From: Ruficoccus amylovorans | GTDB lineage: Bacteria > Verrucomicrobiota > Verrucomicrobiia > Opitutales > Cerasicoccaceae | Assembly (NCBI RefSeq): GCF_014230085.1 | Contig: NZ_JACHVB010000032.1 | Coordinates: forward strand, 1-61,092 | DNA: 61,092 nucleotides | Reading direction: 5' to 3' | The notes under the pieces: generated by a model | The model's input: the letters and a program-made list of their open reading frames with translations, nothing else | Told to the model about the DNA's origin: nothing | The model's database searches: none | Made by a program: the position numbers and the translations under genes | Part shown: one piece after another, positions 25,394 to 33,353 of the stretch | Layout of the letters: each line of letters begins with the position of its first letter | Position numbering within the stretch: the stretch's first letter is position 1

Positions 25394-26785
25394 CTAGACG
25401 AGCATCAGGGCCGGGGTCTCCAGTACGGCCTGGAGAGCCTGGAGGAACTCCGCTCCGGTGGCCCCGTCGATCACACGGTGGTCGCAGGAGAGGCCGATCA
25501 TCATGCGCTGGCCAGCGGTGATGTTGCCGCTCTTGTCCACGACCGGCTTGTTCAGGGTGGCGCCGACCGAGAGGATGGCGGCGTTGGGCGGGTTGATGAT
25601 GCCCAGGAAGCTGTTGATTCCGTACATGCCAAGGTTGGTCACGGTGAAGGTCGAGCCGCTCATTTCGTTCGGCGTGAGCTTCTTGTTACGGGCCTTCTGG
25701 ATCAGCTCCTTGGTCTCGATGCTGTACTGGCGCAGGGTCTTGGCGTGAGCGTCGCGGATGACCGGGGTGACGAGCCCGTCCGGCACAGCCACACCGAAGG
25801 CCATATGGACGGCCCCGTGCTGCTGGATATGGTCGCCCATCCACGAGGCGTTGACGCCCGGCACGCGACGCAGGGCCTCGGTCGAAGCCTTGAGGATGAA
25901 GTCGTTGACCGTCAGCTTGAGGCCGCCTTCCTCCGGTGCGCGGTTGGACAGGCTGTGGTTAATCTCGGCGCGGAGTTGGAGCAGCGGAGCGGCGTCCACC
26001 TCGATCTCCAGATAAAAGTGCGGGATGGTGGTCTTGGACTCGACTAGGCGCGAGGCAATGGCTTTGCGCATGTTGGTGACCTTGATCGGGCCTTCTTCGG
26101 CGATGCGAGCGCCCGCGGGCACGTACTGGGCCGGAGCAGCGGAGGAGGCGGACGGCTTGGACGACTGGGCGGCCGGGGCCTTGACGCCTTCTTCGATCGC
26201 CTTGAGCACGTCCTTTTTCACGATACGGCCGCCGGGACCGGTGCCGGAAATGGCCGTGAGCGGGATGTTCTTCTGCTCGGCCAGCTTGCGGGCGAGGGGA
26301 GAGACCTTGATGCGACCGCCTTCGGTCGGCTCGGGGGCGTCGGAGGATTCCTCATCCTCGGGGATGAACTCCTGCTTGCGGCCCTCGGGCTGGGGCTTCG
26401 AGCTGCCGGAAGGTTGGGCGGGAGCCGGTTCGGTCGGGGCCTCCTCGGGCTTTTCGGCCGGTTTTTCCCCGGAATCGTCCTCTTCCTTTTTCAGCGCTTC
26501 GGCCTTGTCGGCAATGGCCTCGGTATCGACAGCGGGGGGCTCTTCGCCCTTTTGGCCCACGGCGCACATGGGCGCGCCGACGGGGATTTCGCCGCCCTCG
26601 GGGACGTAGTGCTTGAGAATGACGCCGTCAACGAAGCACTCGACTTCCATGGTGGCCTTGTCGGTCTCCACTTCGCAGATCATGTCACCGGAAGCGACCT
26701 CGTCGCCCTCCTTCTTCAACCAGTTCACGAGCGTACCCACCGTCATGGTGTCGCTCAGTTTGGGCATTTCGATAATCTCGGCCAT
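25394..26785 (-). CDS. pdhC: Pyruvate dehydrogenase E2, dihydrolipoamide acetyltransferase
   Basis: The 463-residue protein has one lipoyl domain (1-80; lipoylated K43 in VETDKATMEVE), an acidic/proline linker, a peripheral-subunit binding domain (SPLARKLAEQKNIPLTAISG, about 175-210) and the acetyltransferase domain with catalytic H436 and D440 in HRVIDG near the end. It transfers the acetyl group to CoA in the pyruvate dehydrogenase complex. The start MAEIIEMPKLSDTM (ATG at 26783-26785) is the family start; the in-frame extension to 26863 is non-homologous. E1alpha and E1beta are encoded upstream in the same direction, but two unrelated genes and three repeat copies separate them from E2. 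No E3 gene is in the window. Confidence 0.96.
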   Translation of the reverse strand: MAEIIEMPKLSDTMTVGTLVNWLKKEGDEVASGDMICEVETDKATMEVECFVDGVILKHYVPEGGEIPVGAPMCAVGQKGEEPPAVDTEAIADKAEALKKEEDDSGEKPAEKPEEAPTEPAPAQPSGSSKPQPEGRKQEFIPEDEESSDAPEPTEGGRIKVSPLARKLAEQKNIPLTAISGTGPGGRIVKKDVLKAIEEGVKAPAAQSSKPSASSAAPAQYVPAGARIAEEGPIKVTNMRKAIASRLVESKTTIPHFYLEIEVDAAPLLQLRAEINHSLSNRAPEEGGLKLTVNDFILKASTEALRRVPGVNASWMGDHIQQHGAVHMAFGVAVPDGLVTPVIRDAHAKTLRQYSIETKELIQKARNKKLTPNEMSGSTFTVTNLGMYGINSFLGIINPPNAAILSVGATLNKPVVDKSGNITAGQRMMIGLSCDHRVIDGATGAEFLQALQAVLETPALMLV

Positions 26786-26880
26786 GGTGTGTTGTAAAGT
26801 AGTGTGCAGATCGGCGGCGTCAACGCCAGGGTGGAAGAAAGAATTTAGCCCCAAAAAGAGCAAAAGCGTCTAAATGAACA

Positions 26881-26913
26881 ATTTTTGTGTTTTATGTGCC
26901 TTTTTGCTGCAAT
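26881..26913. repeat. CACAGAG-family repeat copy left of the GxxExxY gene
   Basis: The sequence reads TTTTTGTGTTTTATGTGCC and then TTTTTGCTGCAA, a T-rich version of the repeat. It lies just before the 3' end of the GxxExxY gene and faces the copy at 27334-27366 on the other side. Confidence 0.65.
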
Positions 26914-26919
26914 GAAAAA

Positions 26920-27309
26920 TTAAGCTGATGATTGGGATAATATGTATTTTTTGATCTCCAATTTCGGGCCCCCAAAGTTGATCAGTAATCCATGTTCAAT
27001 TCGAGCCGCGCGTAAATACCCCAAAAGTTGTGCTGTGTGTTCATCGGCGAGTGCTTTGCCGGCTTTGAGTTCAATGAAAAGAAGATTTTCAACGTAAAGG
27101 TCCGCAAAATATTCGCCTAGCACGGTGCCGTCTTCGTCATAGACGGTAAGCGGGTGTTGCTGGGCGACTTTCAGTCCCTGCTTGGTGAGGCGGTGGGTGA
27201 GGGCGTTCTCGTAAACTTTTTCGAGGTGGCCGTTGCGCAGGTAGCGGTGGATGGCAAATGCAGTCTCGCGAACGATGTCGCAGAGTTCATTGATGTTTTG
27301 CCAAGACAT
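26920..27309 (-). CDS. GxxExxY family protein
   Basis: The 129-residue protein carries the family signature GHLEKVYENAL (G27 to L37) that gives GxxExxY proteins their name, with downstream LLFIELKAGKAL and a conserved HGLLINFG strand. The ELK/LxINF pattern recalls PD-(D/E)XK nuclease folds, and a nucleic-acid role has been suggested for the family, but function is not established. The gene stands between two facing copies of the CACAGAG-family repeat inside the pdh operon. It appears to be mobile cargo rather than part of pyruvate metabolism. The base composition is lower in GC than the pdh genes. Confidence 0.88.
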   Translation of the reverse strand: MSWQNINELCDIVRETAFAIHRYLRNGHLEKVYENALTHRLTKQGLKVAQQHPLTVYDEDGTVLGEYFADLYVENLLFIELKAGKALADEHTAQLLGYLRAARIEHGLLINFGGPKLEIKKYILSQSSA

Positions 27310-27333
27310 AGTCGAATGGAAGGAGAATATTTA

Positions 27334-27366
27334 TTGGCCGCAAAAAGGCGCAAAAGACACAAAAAG
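27334..27366. repeat. CACAGAG-family repeat copy between two cargo genes
   Basis: The sequence TTGGCCGCAAAAAGGCGCAA followed by AAGACACAAAAAGG is, reversed, close to the copies at 26881 and 28091. It faces both of them, so each cargo gene is enclosed by an inverted pair. Confidence 0.7.
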
Positions 27367-27379
27367 GAAATGACATAGA

Positions 27380-28092
27380 CTACATGAACTTTCGTTTCTT
27401 GAACGCGGTGACGTCGGAGCGGCTGAGACGAAACCATTCTCCATTCAATCGTTTGTTCTCAAAACGGTTGTGCCAATATTTTTCGATTCCAACGCAATCG
27501 TCGGTCTCAATTACGTGAATTTCTTCAGTTTCGAGCGGCATTTGAACCCTGATTTGTTTATATCGCTGAGTGGCGTCGAAGCTATGGCCGATTTTATAAT
27601 CTCTGTCATGCTTGAGCAGATAGACGTGTCCTTTTTTCAGGTTATTCTGCTCGTCACGCTCAGATGAGTTGCTTGCAAGCGGACGGCACATCTCAACGAC
27701 ATCCGAAAATTCGGGGTTGTCGTCACAGAACTCCATAACCCGAGAGGCCATAGTGTTCTTATTGTCAAAGCGTTTACGGATACACTCTTCTGAAGGGAAA
27801 GCTGAATCATTGCGTCTCTTCAGCCTCATTTCTCGCTGGGTGGGGAAATGCCCAAGTTCTCGTGTTAACTGTGCTACGGCTAAAAGAAGGTCATGAATAG
27901 GAATGGCTTGATTCTTCTGGTTTGGGGCAAAGCCCGCTTCTATGACGGCATCGCTCCATCGGCTCCAGTATTTACCTGCCCAATCCGACTCCTTGATCCT
28001 GTCTCTTTTTCGAAACGCGCCGTTCCCAAAGACACTTCATTGTTTTCCAGAGCGGTTCGCCTGATTTCGGCCAGAATGCGCTCCTTCTCCAT
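27380..28092 (-). pseudogene. Mug113-type GIY-YIG nuclease with HNH-associated repeats, frameshifted
   Basis: The intact 3' part (from 27829, start MRLKRRNDSAFP) ends in a Mug113/T5orf172-type GIY-YIG-like domain (GHVYLLKHDRDYKIGHS, then IEKYWHNRFENKRLNGEWF). The N-terminal part begins at an ATG at 28090-28092 (MEKERILAEIRRTALENNEV) but runs into a stop at 27940-27942. Reading on in the other frame from about 27998 restores the expected homing-endonuclease-associated repeat (ESDWAGKYWSRWSDAVIEAG) and continues without stops to 27380. A single missing base within 27991-28002 explains the break. Related proteins are probably DNA-binding nucleases of mobile or cargo genes. The repeat at 28091 touches the start codon. 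Confidence 0.8.
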
Positions 28093-28124
28093 TTTTGTGC
28101 CTTCTGTGCCTTTTTGTGGCTAAA
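28091..28124. repeat. CACAGAG-family repeat copy at the start of the Mug113 gene
   Basis: The sequence TTTTTGTGCCTTCTGTGCC then TTTTTGTGGCTAAAAT has the same three-unit build as the perfect inverted repeat at 10290. It overlaps the putative start codon of the frameshifted Mug113 gene and lies 20 bases from the E1beta stop. Confidence 0.75.
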
Positions 28125-28143
28125 ATAAATCCCATCTTGCCCC

Positions 28144-29118
28144 TTACGCCATTTCGAGGACCTTGTTGACGACGCGCTCGACGCTGGGGATCTGGATGTC
28201 TTCGAGCTTTTTGCAGTAAATCTGCGGGGCGTCGATGGAACTGATCCGGCGGATGGGGGCGTCGAGGTAGTCGAAGGCCTTCTCCTGGATGATGAAGCTG
28301 AGTTGGGCGCCGACGCCGCAGAAGGGCTTGTTTTCCTCGACCAGCAGGACGTTGTTGGTCTTCTTGACGGTTTCGAGGATGGCCTCCTCGTCGAGCGGGC
28401 GGATGGAGCGCAGGTCGAGCACTTCCACGTCGATGTCGTGCTTGGCTTTGAGCTCTTCGGCGGCCTTGAGCGAAGTGATGGCGGCCCGCCCGTGGGCGAT
28501 GATGGAGAGGTCCTTGCCTTCGCGCAGGATGTTGGCCTTGCCGAGCGGGACGAGGTATTCCTCCTCGGGCACTTCCCACTTCTCATTATAGAGGATGGTG
28601 TTCTCCATCACAAAGACCGGGTCGTTGTCGCGGATGGCGGTCTTCATCAGCCCTTTGGCGTCGTAGGCGTTGGAGGGGCACACGATCTTGATGCCGGGGT
28701 GGTTGGCGATGATGTTCTCCGGTGTGTGCGAGTGGGTGGCCCCGACGTTGGTGCCGCCGTTGGCCGGCCCGCGCATGACGATGGGGCAGTTAATAAGCCC
28801 GCCGGACATGTAGCGGATGGCCGCCGCGTTGTTGCAGAGCTGGTCAAAGGCCACGTAGGAGAAGCTCCAGAACATCAGCTCCATGACGGGGCGGATGCCG
28901 AGCATGGAGGCGCCGATGCCCATGCCGATGAACCCGGCCTCGGAAATGGGCGTGTCCACGATGCGTTTCGGGCCGAAACGCTTGAGCAGGCCTTCGGTGA
29001 CTTTGTATGCGCCGTCGAACTGGGCGACTTCCTCACCCATGATGACGACGTTTTCATCGCGTTCGACCTCTTCACTGAGGGCGTCGTTAATGGCTTGGCG
29101 GTAAGTGATCTGTGCCAT
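28144..29118 (-). CDS. pdhB: Pyruvate dehydrogenase E1 component, beta subunit
   Basis: The 324-residue protein is full length for the E1beta family and opens MAQITYRQAINDALSEEVER, followed by VVIMGEEVAQFDGAYKVTEG, whose glutamate contacts thiamine diphosphate. The FDTPISE-like VDTPISEAGFIGMGIGAS block and the C-terminal transketolase domain (LRSIRPLDEEAI; VEENKPFCGVGAQLS) are intact. Together with E1alpha it decarboxylates pyruvate and reductively acetylates the lipoyl group of E2. It follows pdhA by 106 bases on the same strand. Downstream, cargo genes separate it from E2. Confidence 0.96.
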   Translation of the reverse strand: MAQITYRQAINDALSEEVERDENVVIMGEEVAQFDGAYKVTEGLLKRFGPKRIVDTPISEAGFIGMGIGASMLGIRPVMELMFWSFSYVAFDQLCNNAAAIRYMSGGLINCPIVMRGPANGGTNVGATHSHTPENIIANHPGIKIVCPSNAYDAKGLMKTAIRDNDPVFVMENTILYNEKWEVPEEEYLVPLGKANILREGKDLSIIAHGRAAITSLKAAEELKAKHDIDVEVLDLRSIRPLDEEAILETVKKTNNVLLVEENKPFCGVGAQLSFIIQEKAFDYLDAPIRRISSIDAPQIYCKKLEDIQIPSVERVVNKVLEMA

Positions 29119-29224
29119 GGCGAAACTTGGACGTTAAATAAATAGAGAATTTAGAAGGGGGGACGGGTCCGCGTTCAAAATAAGCGCGGGGCCGGAGCCT
29201 CGCGTTGTCCGCGGGGACGGCCCG

Positions 29225-30331
29225 CTATTCAAAGATGATGGTTCCCTGCGAGGTGGTTTCGTCGGTGCGGTTGTCTTCCTCCCAGTAGATGTCCTCGGTG
29301 ATGGACTCGACGGGCGGGAAGGGGCTCTGGTCGGCGAAGTTGGCGGCGTCGTCGGCCTCCTTCTTGGCCTCCTTGTCGATGGACTGGATGAGCTCGTCGT
29401 TGAGCACGCCCTCTTCGAGCAGGATGTTTTGGAAAACGGTAATCGGGTCCTTCTTTTCCTTGTACTCCTGAATCTCCTTCTTCTCGCGGTAGGTCTTGTC
29501 CGGGTCGGACATGGAGTGGCCGCGGTAGCGGTAGGTGATGATCTCCAGCAGGGTCGGCATGGACTCCTCGTGGGCCCGCTTGATCGCCTCGGCGGTGGCG
29601 GCGCGCACGCTGTAGAGGTTGTTGCCGTTGACGACGTCCCAGGCCATGGCGTAGCCCTCGGCGCGCTTGGCCAGATACTCGTTGAAGGCGGAGGAGCGCA
29701 CCTGGCTCGTACCCATGGAGTAGCCGTTGTTCTCGATCACGTAAACGACCGGCAGCTCCATCAGCTGGGCGAGATTGAACGCCTCGTGCACGGCTCCCTG
29801 GTTGACGGCCCCGTCGCCCATGAAGCACAGGCAGCAGCCCTTCAGGCCGCGGTACTTGAGGGCGTAGGCTATCCCGGCCCCGAGCGGGGTCTGCCCGCCG
29901 ACGATGCCGTGGCCGCCCCAGTAGTTCTTGTCCGGGGCGAAGAAGTGCATGGACCCGCCCTTGCCTTTGGAGCAGCCGGTGTGCTTGCCGGTGAGTTCGG
30001 CCATGCATTCGTTCATGTTCATGCCCACGGCCAGGGCGTGCCCGTGGTCGCGGTAGGCGGTGATGACGTGGTCGTCCGCCCCCAGCAGGGAAACCGTGCC
30101 CACGGCGATGGCTTCCTGGCCGATGTAAAGGTGAAGAAAGCCTCCAATCTTGCCCTGTTGGTAGACCCGGATGCTGCGCTCCTCGAAGCGGCGGATGCGG
30201 ACCATATCCCGGTAGAGCTGGATTTTCTGTTCCGGCGTGAGGACTTTGTTTACCTCGGCGTCGGAGTAATCCTTATCGGGCATTACGCTGATATATTCAG
30301 GCTTTTTGTAGATATCTGTTTCGCTGCTCAC
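29225..30331 (-). CDS. pdhA: Pyruvate dehydrogenase E1 component, alpha subunit
   Basis: The 368-residue subunit binds thiamine diphosphate through GDGAVNQGAVHEAFNLAQ and the paired asparagines in VIENNGYSMGTS. HGIVGGQTPLGAGIAYA and the phosphorylation-loop region YRYRGHSMSDPDKTYR are also typical. The first 30 residues (MSSETDIYKKPEYISVMPDK) are a short variable extension. It heads the pdh operon; the NUDIX gene begins upstream on the same strand with a gap of 39 bases between its stop (30371) and this start, so that gene might be co-transcribed. No regulator of the complex is seen nearby. Confidence 0.96.
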   Translation of the reverse strand: MSSETDIYKKPEYISVMPDKDYSDAEVNKVLTPEQKIQLYRDMVRIRRFEERSIRVYQQGKIGGFLHLYIGQEAIAVGTVSLLGADDHVITAYRDHGHALAVGMNMNECMAELTGKHTGCSKGKGGSMHFFAPDKNYWGGHGIVGGQTPLGAGIAYALKYRGLKGCCLCFMGDGAVNQGAVHEAFNLAQLMELPVVYVIENNGYSMGTSQVRSSAFNEYLAKRAEGYAMAWDVVNGNNLYSVRAATAEAIKRAHEESMPTLLEIITYRYRGHSMSDPDKTYREKKEIQEYKEKKDPITVFQNILLEEGVLNDELIQSIDKEAKKEADDAANFADQSPFPPVESITEDIYWEEDNRTDETTSQGTIIFE

Positions 30332-30370
30332 GGCATAGAAGAGTTGGGCCAGGGAGTGGAGACCCGGCGT

Positions 30371-30892
30371 TCAGGGCTGACGAATGTGACTTAGCTGGTG
30401 CGTTTCTTCAACAACAATCTGTAAATCGCTTTCAGGGAGGCAATCGGCCCGCAGGGCGATGAAGCCGCTTCTGTGCCGATCGTAGTTGGGCCAGATCAGG
30501 TGGCGGTCGGAGGGGGGCACCTTGAGGCCGTCCACTTCCTCGCGGGTGAAGAAGCCCATCGGCCCCTCGTCGATCTCCGGGGGCAGGGCGGTAAGCGGCT
30601 TGGCGCAGTCGAAAAGGAACATCAGCCAGTGGCCGCTGCCTTCGTAGCCTTTTTCGGAGATCATGGAAAACAGGTGCAGGTCTTTTTCGGTGATTTTGAG
30701 CCCGGTCTCCTCGTGCGTTTCGCGGATGGCGCATTCGAACGGGGACTCGCCCTGGGCCATCTCCAGTTTGCCGCCGATCGGGCTCCAGCATCCCAGATTG
30801 GGTGCCTTGCGGCGCTCAATGAGCAGCAGCCGCCCGGATTCGTCCCGGATAAAAAGAAGCACGCTGATGCGAAAAGGAAGGACAGAACTCAT
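30371..30892 (-). CDS. NUDIX hydrolase
   Basis: The 173-residue protein contains a NUDIX box at residues 41-65 (GGKLEMAQGES, then AIRETHEETGL with R57, E58, E61, E62). The loop before the first box glutamate (E49) is two residues longer than the canonical G-x5-E spacing. The opening LPFRISVLLFIRDESGRLLL and the later phrase SGHWLMFLFDC are typical for MutT-like pyrophosphohydrolases acting on nucleotide derivatives; the substrate is unknown. The gene is upstream of pdhA on the same strand with only 39 bases between them, so a shared promoter before 30892 is possible. Confidence 0.92.
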   Translation of the reverse strand: MSSVLPFRISVLLFIRDESGRLLLIERRKAPNLGCWSPIGGKLEMAQGESPFECAIRETHEETGLKITEKDLHLFSMISEKGYEGSGHWLMFLFDCAKPLTALPPEIDEGPMGFFTREEVDGLKVPPSDRHLIWPNYDRHRSGFIALRADCLPESDLQIVVEETHQLSHIRQP

Positions 30893-31020
30893 GGCGGAAG
30901 TGATAGGGATACTGCGGAGCGGGTCAACCGTGGGTTATGCACGATTGCGGTTCCGCTTATTTTTTACGCACCCGAGATTTTAGATTGAACTGACCTGCCC
31001 GAGTCCTTTTTACTCCTCCG

Positions 31021-31617
31021 ATGACCATGTTCCGTTGCTGCCTCCCCCTCGTACTCCTTTTCGCAACCCTGCTTCCCCTTCATGCCCAGAACGACCCGGT
31101 CGTCGTGCAGAATGTGAATTTCAACAGCAGTGTCAGCCCCTTTGACTGGAATAACATCATCGTCAAAGTCCGCGGTCAGGAAAATCCGAACAAGGAAGCC
31201 CTCAACGACAAATACGTCGATAATGTCGGGGTTCGCATGACCCTCGGCTACCGCGTCGGCAATCCGCGCGACAATAAATTTTATTTTCTGCAAAGCGAAG
31301 TTACCATCGCCACCCTCGAAATCGGCAAGGACAAATCCTTCGCCTTCTGGGTGCCCTACGACATCATCAAGCGTGGTAATTTCAACAAGGAACCCGACTA
31401 CTGGGTGATCGAATTGACCGTTGATGGTCAGGCGCTTCCGATGCGCCCCTCCAACACCTCCAGGAATGTGACCGACGCCGCGGGACTGACCAGTTTCATG
31501 AACGCCGCCAACGCGCAGGTGGGCCAGACAGAGGGCATCATGATGCCCGGTTATCTGTCTCCCTATCCGCCGATTGACCGTTCTCCGGCTGCTTTTATTC
31601 GCAAACAGCCGAAGTAA
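31021..31617 (+). CDS. Amuc_1102-like secreted pilus-operon protein
   Basis: The 198-residue protein has a signal peptide (MTMFRCCLPLVLLFATLLPLHAQ) and a beta-rich mature domain beginning NDPVVVQNVNFNSSVSPFDWN. Its size, predicted secretion and position as first gene before pilM match Amuc_1102 of the Akkermansia pilus locus; the assignment rests on gene order plus general resemblance. Conserved-looking features are NNIIVKVRGQENP and KSFAFWVPYDIIKRG. It may be a periplasmic or surface subunit of the pilus-like structure. The next gene starts 86 bases downstream on the same strand. A terminator is not seen in that gap, so the operon is probably continuous. Confidence 0.72.
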   Translation: MTMFRCCLPLVLLFATLLPLHAQNDPVVVQNVNFNSSVSPFDWNNIIVKVRGQENPNKEALNDKYVDNVGVRMTLGYRVGNPRDNKFYFLQSEVTIATLEIGKDKSFAFWVPYDIIKRGNFNKEPDYWVIELTVDGQALPMRPSNTSRNVTDAAGLTSFMNAANAQVGQTEGIMMPGYLSPYPPIDRSPAAFIRKQPK

Positions 31618-31703
31618 TCAAAAACAAGGTGATATAACCGTATCGCCGTGAATATTTTACTTGCCCTGCTGCCCGAACGCCTGGAAAACCCCTGTCTCCC
31701 CGC

Positions 31704-33344
31704 ATGAGTGCTTCCAAGACCCTGATTATTAATTGTGGCGCCAGCCACGTGTCCGTATCCACCTTCTCCGCCAACGGCGCAGATCTGCTGCTGGAGGACT
31801 TCGTCATCGAGGAGCTTGATTACGACTACTCGATTGATGAGGAGTGGTTGGGTGCGTTGAGCCTTAAATTAGGCGACATTCTGCGCCGAAAGAAGTTCCA
31901 TGGGCCGGCCACGCTGATCTCCCCCGGGTATCAGTTGCTGACCAAGACCATCAAGGTCCCCCATGTCGAAGCTGCCAAGCAGGCTCAGATCATCGCCTTT
32001 GAAGCCCAGCAGAACATTCCTTATCCGCTCTCGGATGTGGTCTGGGACTACCAGGTGATCGCCGATGACGGCGTGGAAACCGAGGTCATCCTCATCGCGA
32101 TCAAGTCCGACGCGATCAACAGCTTCTGCCAGCAGGTCAGCGGTTTCGGGATTAGCCCGGAGCGCATCTCCGCCGCCTCGATCCTCGACTACAACGCCTA
32201 CAAGCTCAGCTATCAGGACAACGAAGAGGACACCCTGCTGGTCAACATCGGCGCCCGCTCCTCGAACCTGATCTTCATTAACGAAGACGGCTTCTTTATC
32301 CGCAACATCGCCCTGGGCGGCAACTCCCTGACCCAGAATCTGGCCGACAATCTCGGCAAGGGCTTCACCGAAGCCGAAAAGGTCAAGATCGCTTTCTTCT
32401 CCGGCCAGACCAGCTACGAACCGGATCACCCCTCCGTCCAGATTCTCCAGAACAACGCGCAGATCTTCCAGCGCCGCATGGGGCAGGAGATCACGCGCTC
32501 GATTGTCAATTTCCGCCGCCAGCGCGGCGCCAAGGCTCCCGCCCGCATCCTGCTGACAGGGCGCGGCTCGCTCCTTCCGGGCCTGCCGGAGTTTCTCGCC
32601 GAGCAGCAGAAGATGCCCGTCGAGTACTTTGACCCCGCTCAGGGCATCAGCGTGGGCGGCTCGCTCGACAAGGACAGCCTGGGCGAAGACCTTTATTCCC
32701 TCGGAGAAGTCATCGGTGAGGCGTCCCGCCTGGTCCTGCCCGAGCCTGTCGCCATCGACCTGCTGCCCTCGGGCCTGGCCGAGGAAATGCGCTTCTCGAA
32801 GCAGCGCCCCTTCATTGCCCTGGCGGCGATCCTCTTGGCTCTGGCCACGGTCCCGCCGATCCTCGCCTTCAAGGGCACCTCTTCCAAATACGAGGAGGCC
32901 ACCCGTCAGGTGCAGAGCAAGGTCGCTCCGCTCAACACTCTGCACTCGGAGATCGTCTCCAACCGTGAAAGTGCCACCGCGCTGCGCAAGGATGTCGGCG
33001 ACCTCGAAGAGCTTGTCAATGCCCGTTCGAACTGGATCATCTTCTTCACTGATTTGCAGCAGCGCCTGCAGGATGTGCAGGACGTCTGGTTGGAAAACCT
33101 TCAGCTCGACCGGGCTTCGGGCGACCGCCTGAAAATGACGGGCCGTATCCTGATCACCAACTACGATCCGAATAACCCGACCGCCAGCAACCAGGAGGCC
33201 GCCGACCGGATCAACCGCCTGCTTGAGAGCTTTAAGGAGTCTGAATTCATCAAGGATGTCGCCAACCTGCGGATCGACACCTCCATGCAGCGGATTCTCA
33301 AGTTCGAATTCACCCTCATTACCAATCCGGAGAAACCCCTTTAA
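31704..33344 (+). CDS. pilM: PilM-PilN fusion, type IV pilus assembly protein (Amuc_1101-like)
   Basis: The 546-residue protein joins an N-terminal actin-like PilM domain (about 1-345; LIINCGASHVSVSTFSANGA, IPYPLSDVVWDYQVI, TLLVNIGARSSNLIF, LTGRGSLLPGLPEFL) to a membrane helix (370-389, FIALAAILLALATVPPILAF), a coiled coil and a PilN-like periplasmic domain (about 440-546; VWLENLQLDRASGDRLKMTG). In Proteobacteria PilM and PilN are separate proteins whose N-terminal contact links the cytoplasmic and periplasmic parts of the pilus machine; here they are one chain. It starts the core operon followed by the Amuc_1100-like gene after 9 bases. Confidence 0.88.
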   Translation: MSASKTLIINCGASHVSVSTFSANGADLLLEDFVIEELDYDYSIDEEWLGALSLKLGDILRRKKFHGPATLISPGYQLLTKTIKVPHVEAAKQAQIIAFEAQQNIPYPLSDVVWDYQVIADDGVETEVILIAIKSDAINSFCQQVSGFGISPERISAASILDYNAYKLSYQDNEEDTLLVNIGARSSNLIFINEDGFFIRNIALGGNSLTQNLADNLGKGFTEAEKVKIAFFSGQTSYEPDHPSVQILQNNAQIFQRRMGQEITRSIVNFRRQRGAKAPARILLTGRGSLLPGLPEFLAEQQKMPVEYFDPAQGISVGGSLDKDSLGEDLYSLGEVIGEASRLVLPEPVAIDLLPSGLAEEMRFSKQRPFIALAAILLALATVPPILAFKGTSSKYEEATRQVQSKVAPLNTLHSEIVSNRESATALRKDVGDLEELVNARSNWIIFFTDLQQRLQDVQDVWLENLQLDRASGDRLKMTGRILITNYDPNNPTASNQEAADRINRLLESFKESEFIKDVANLRIDTSMQRILKFEFTLITNPEKPL

Positions 33345-33353
33345 TTTCCGAAC

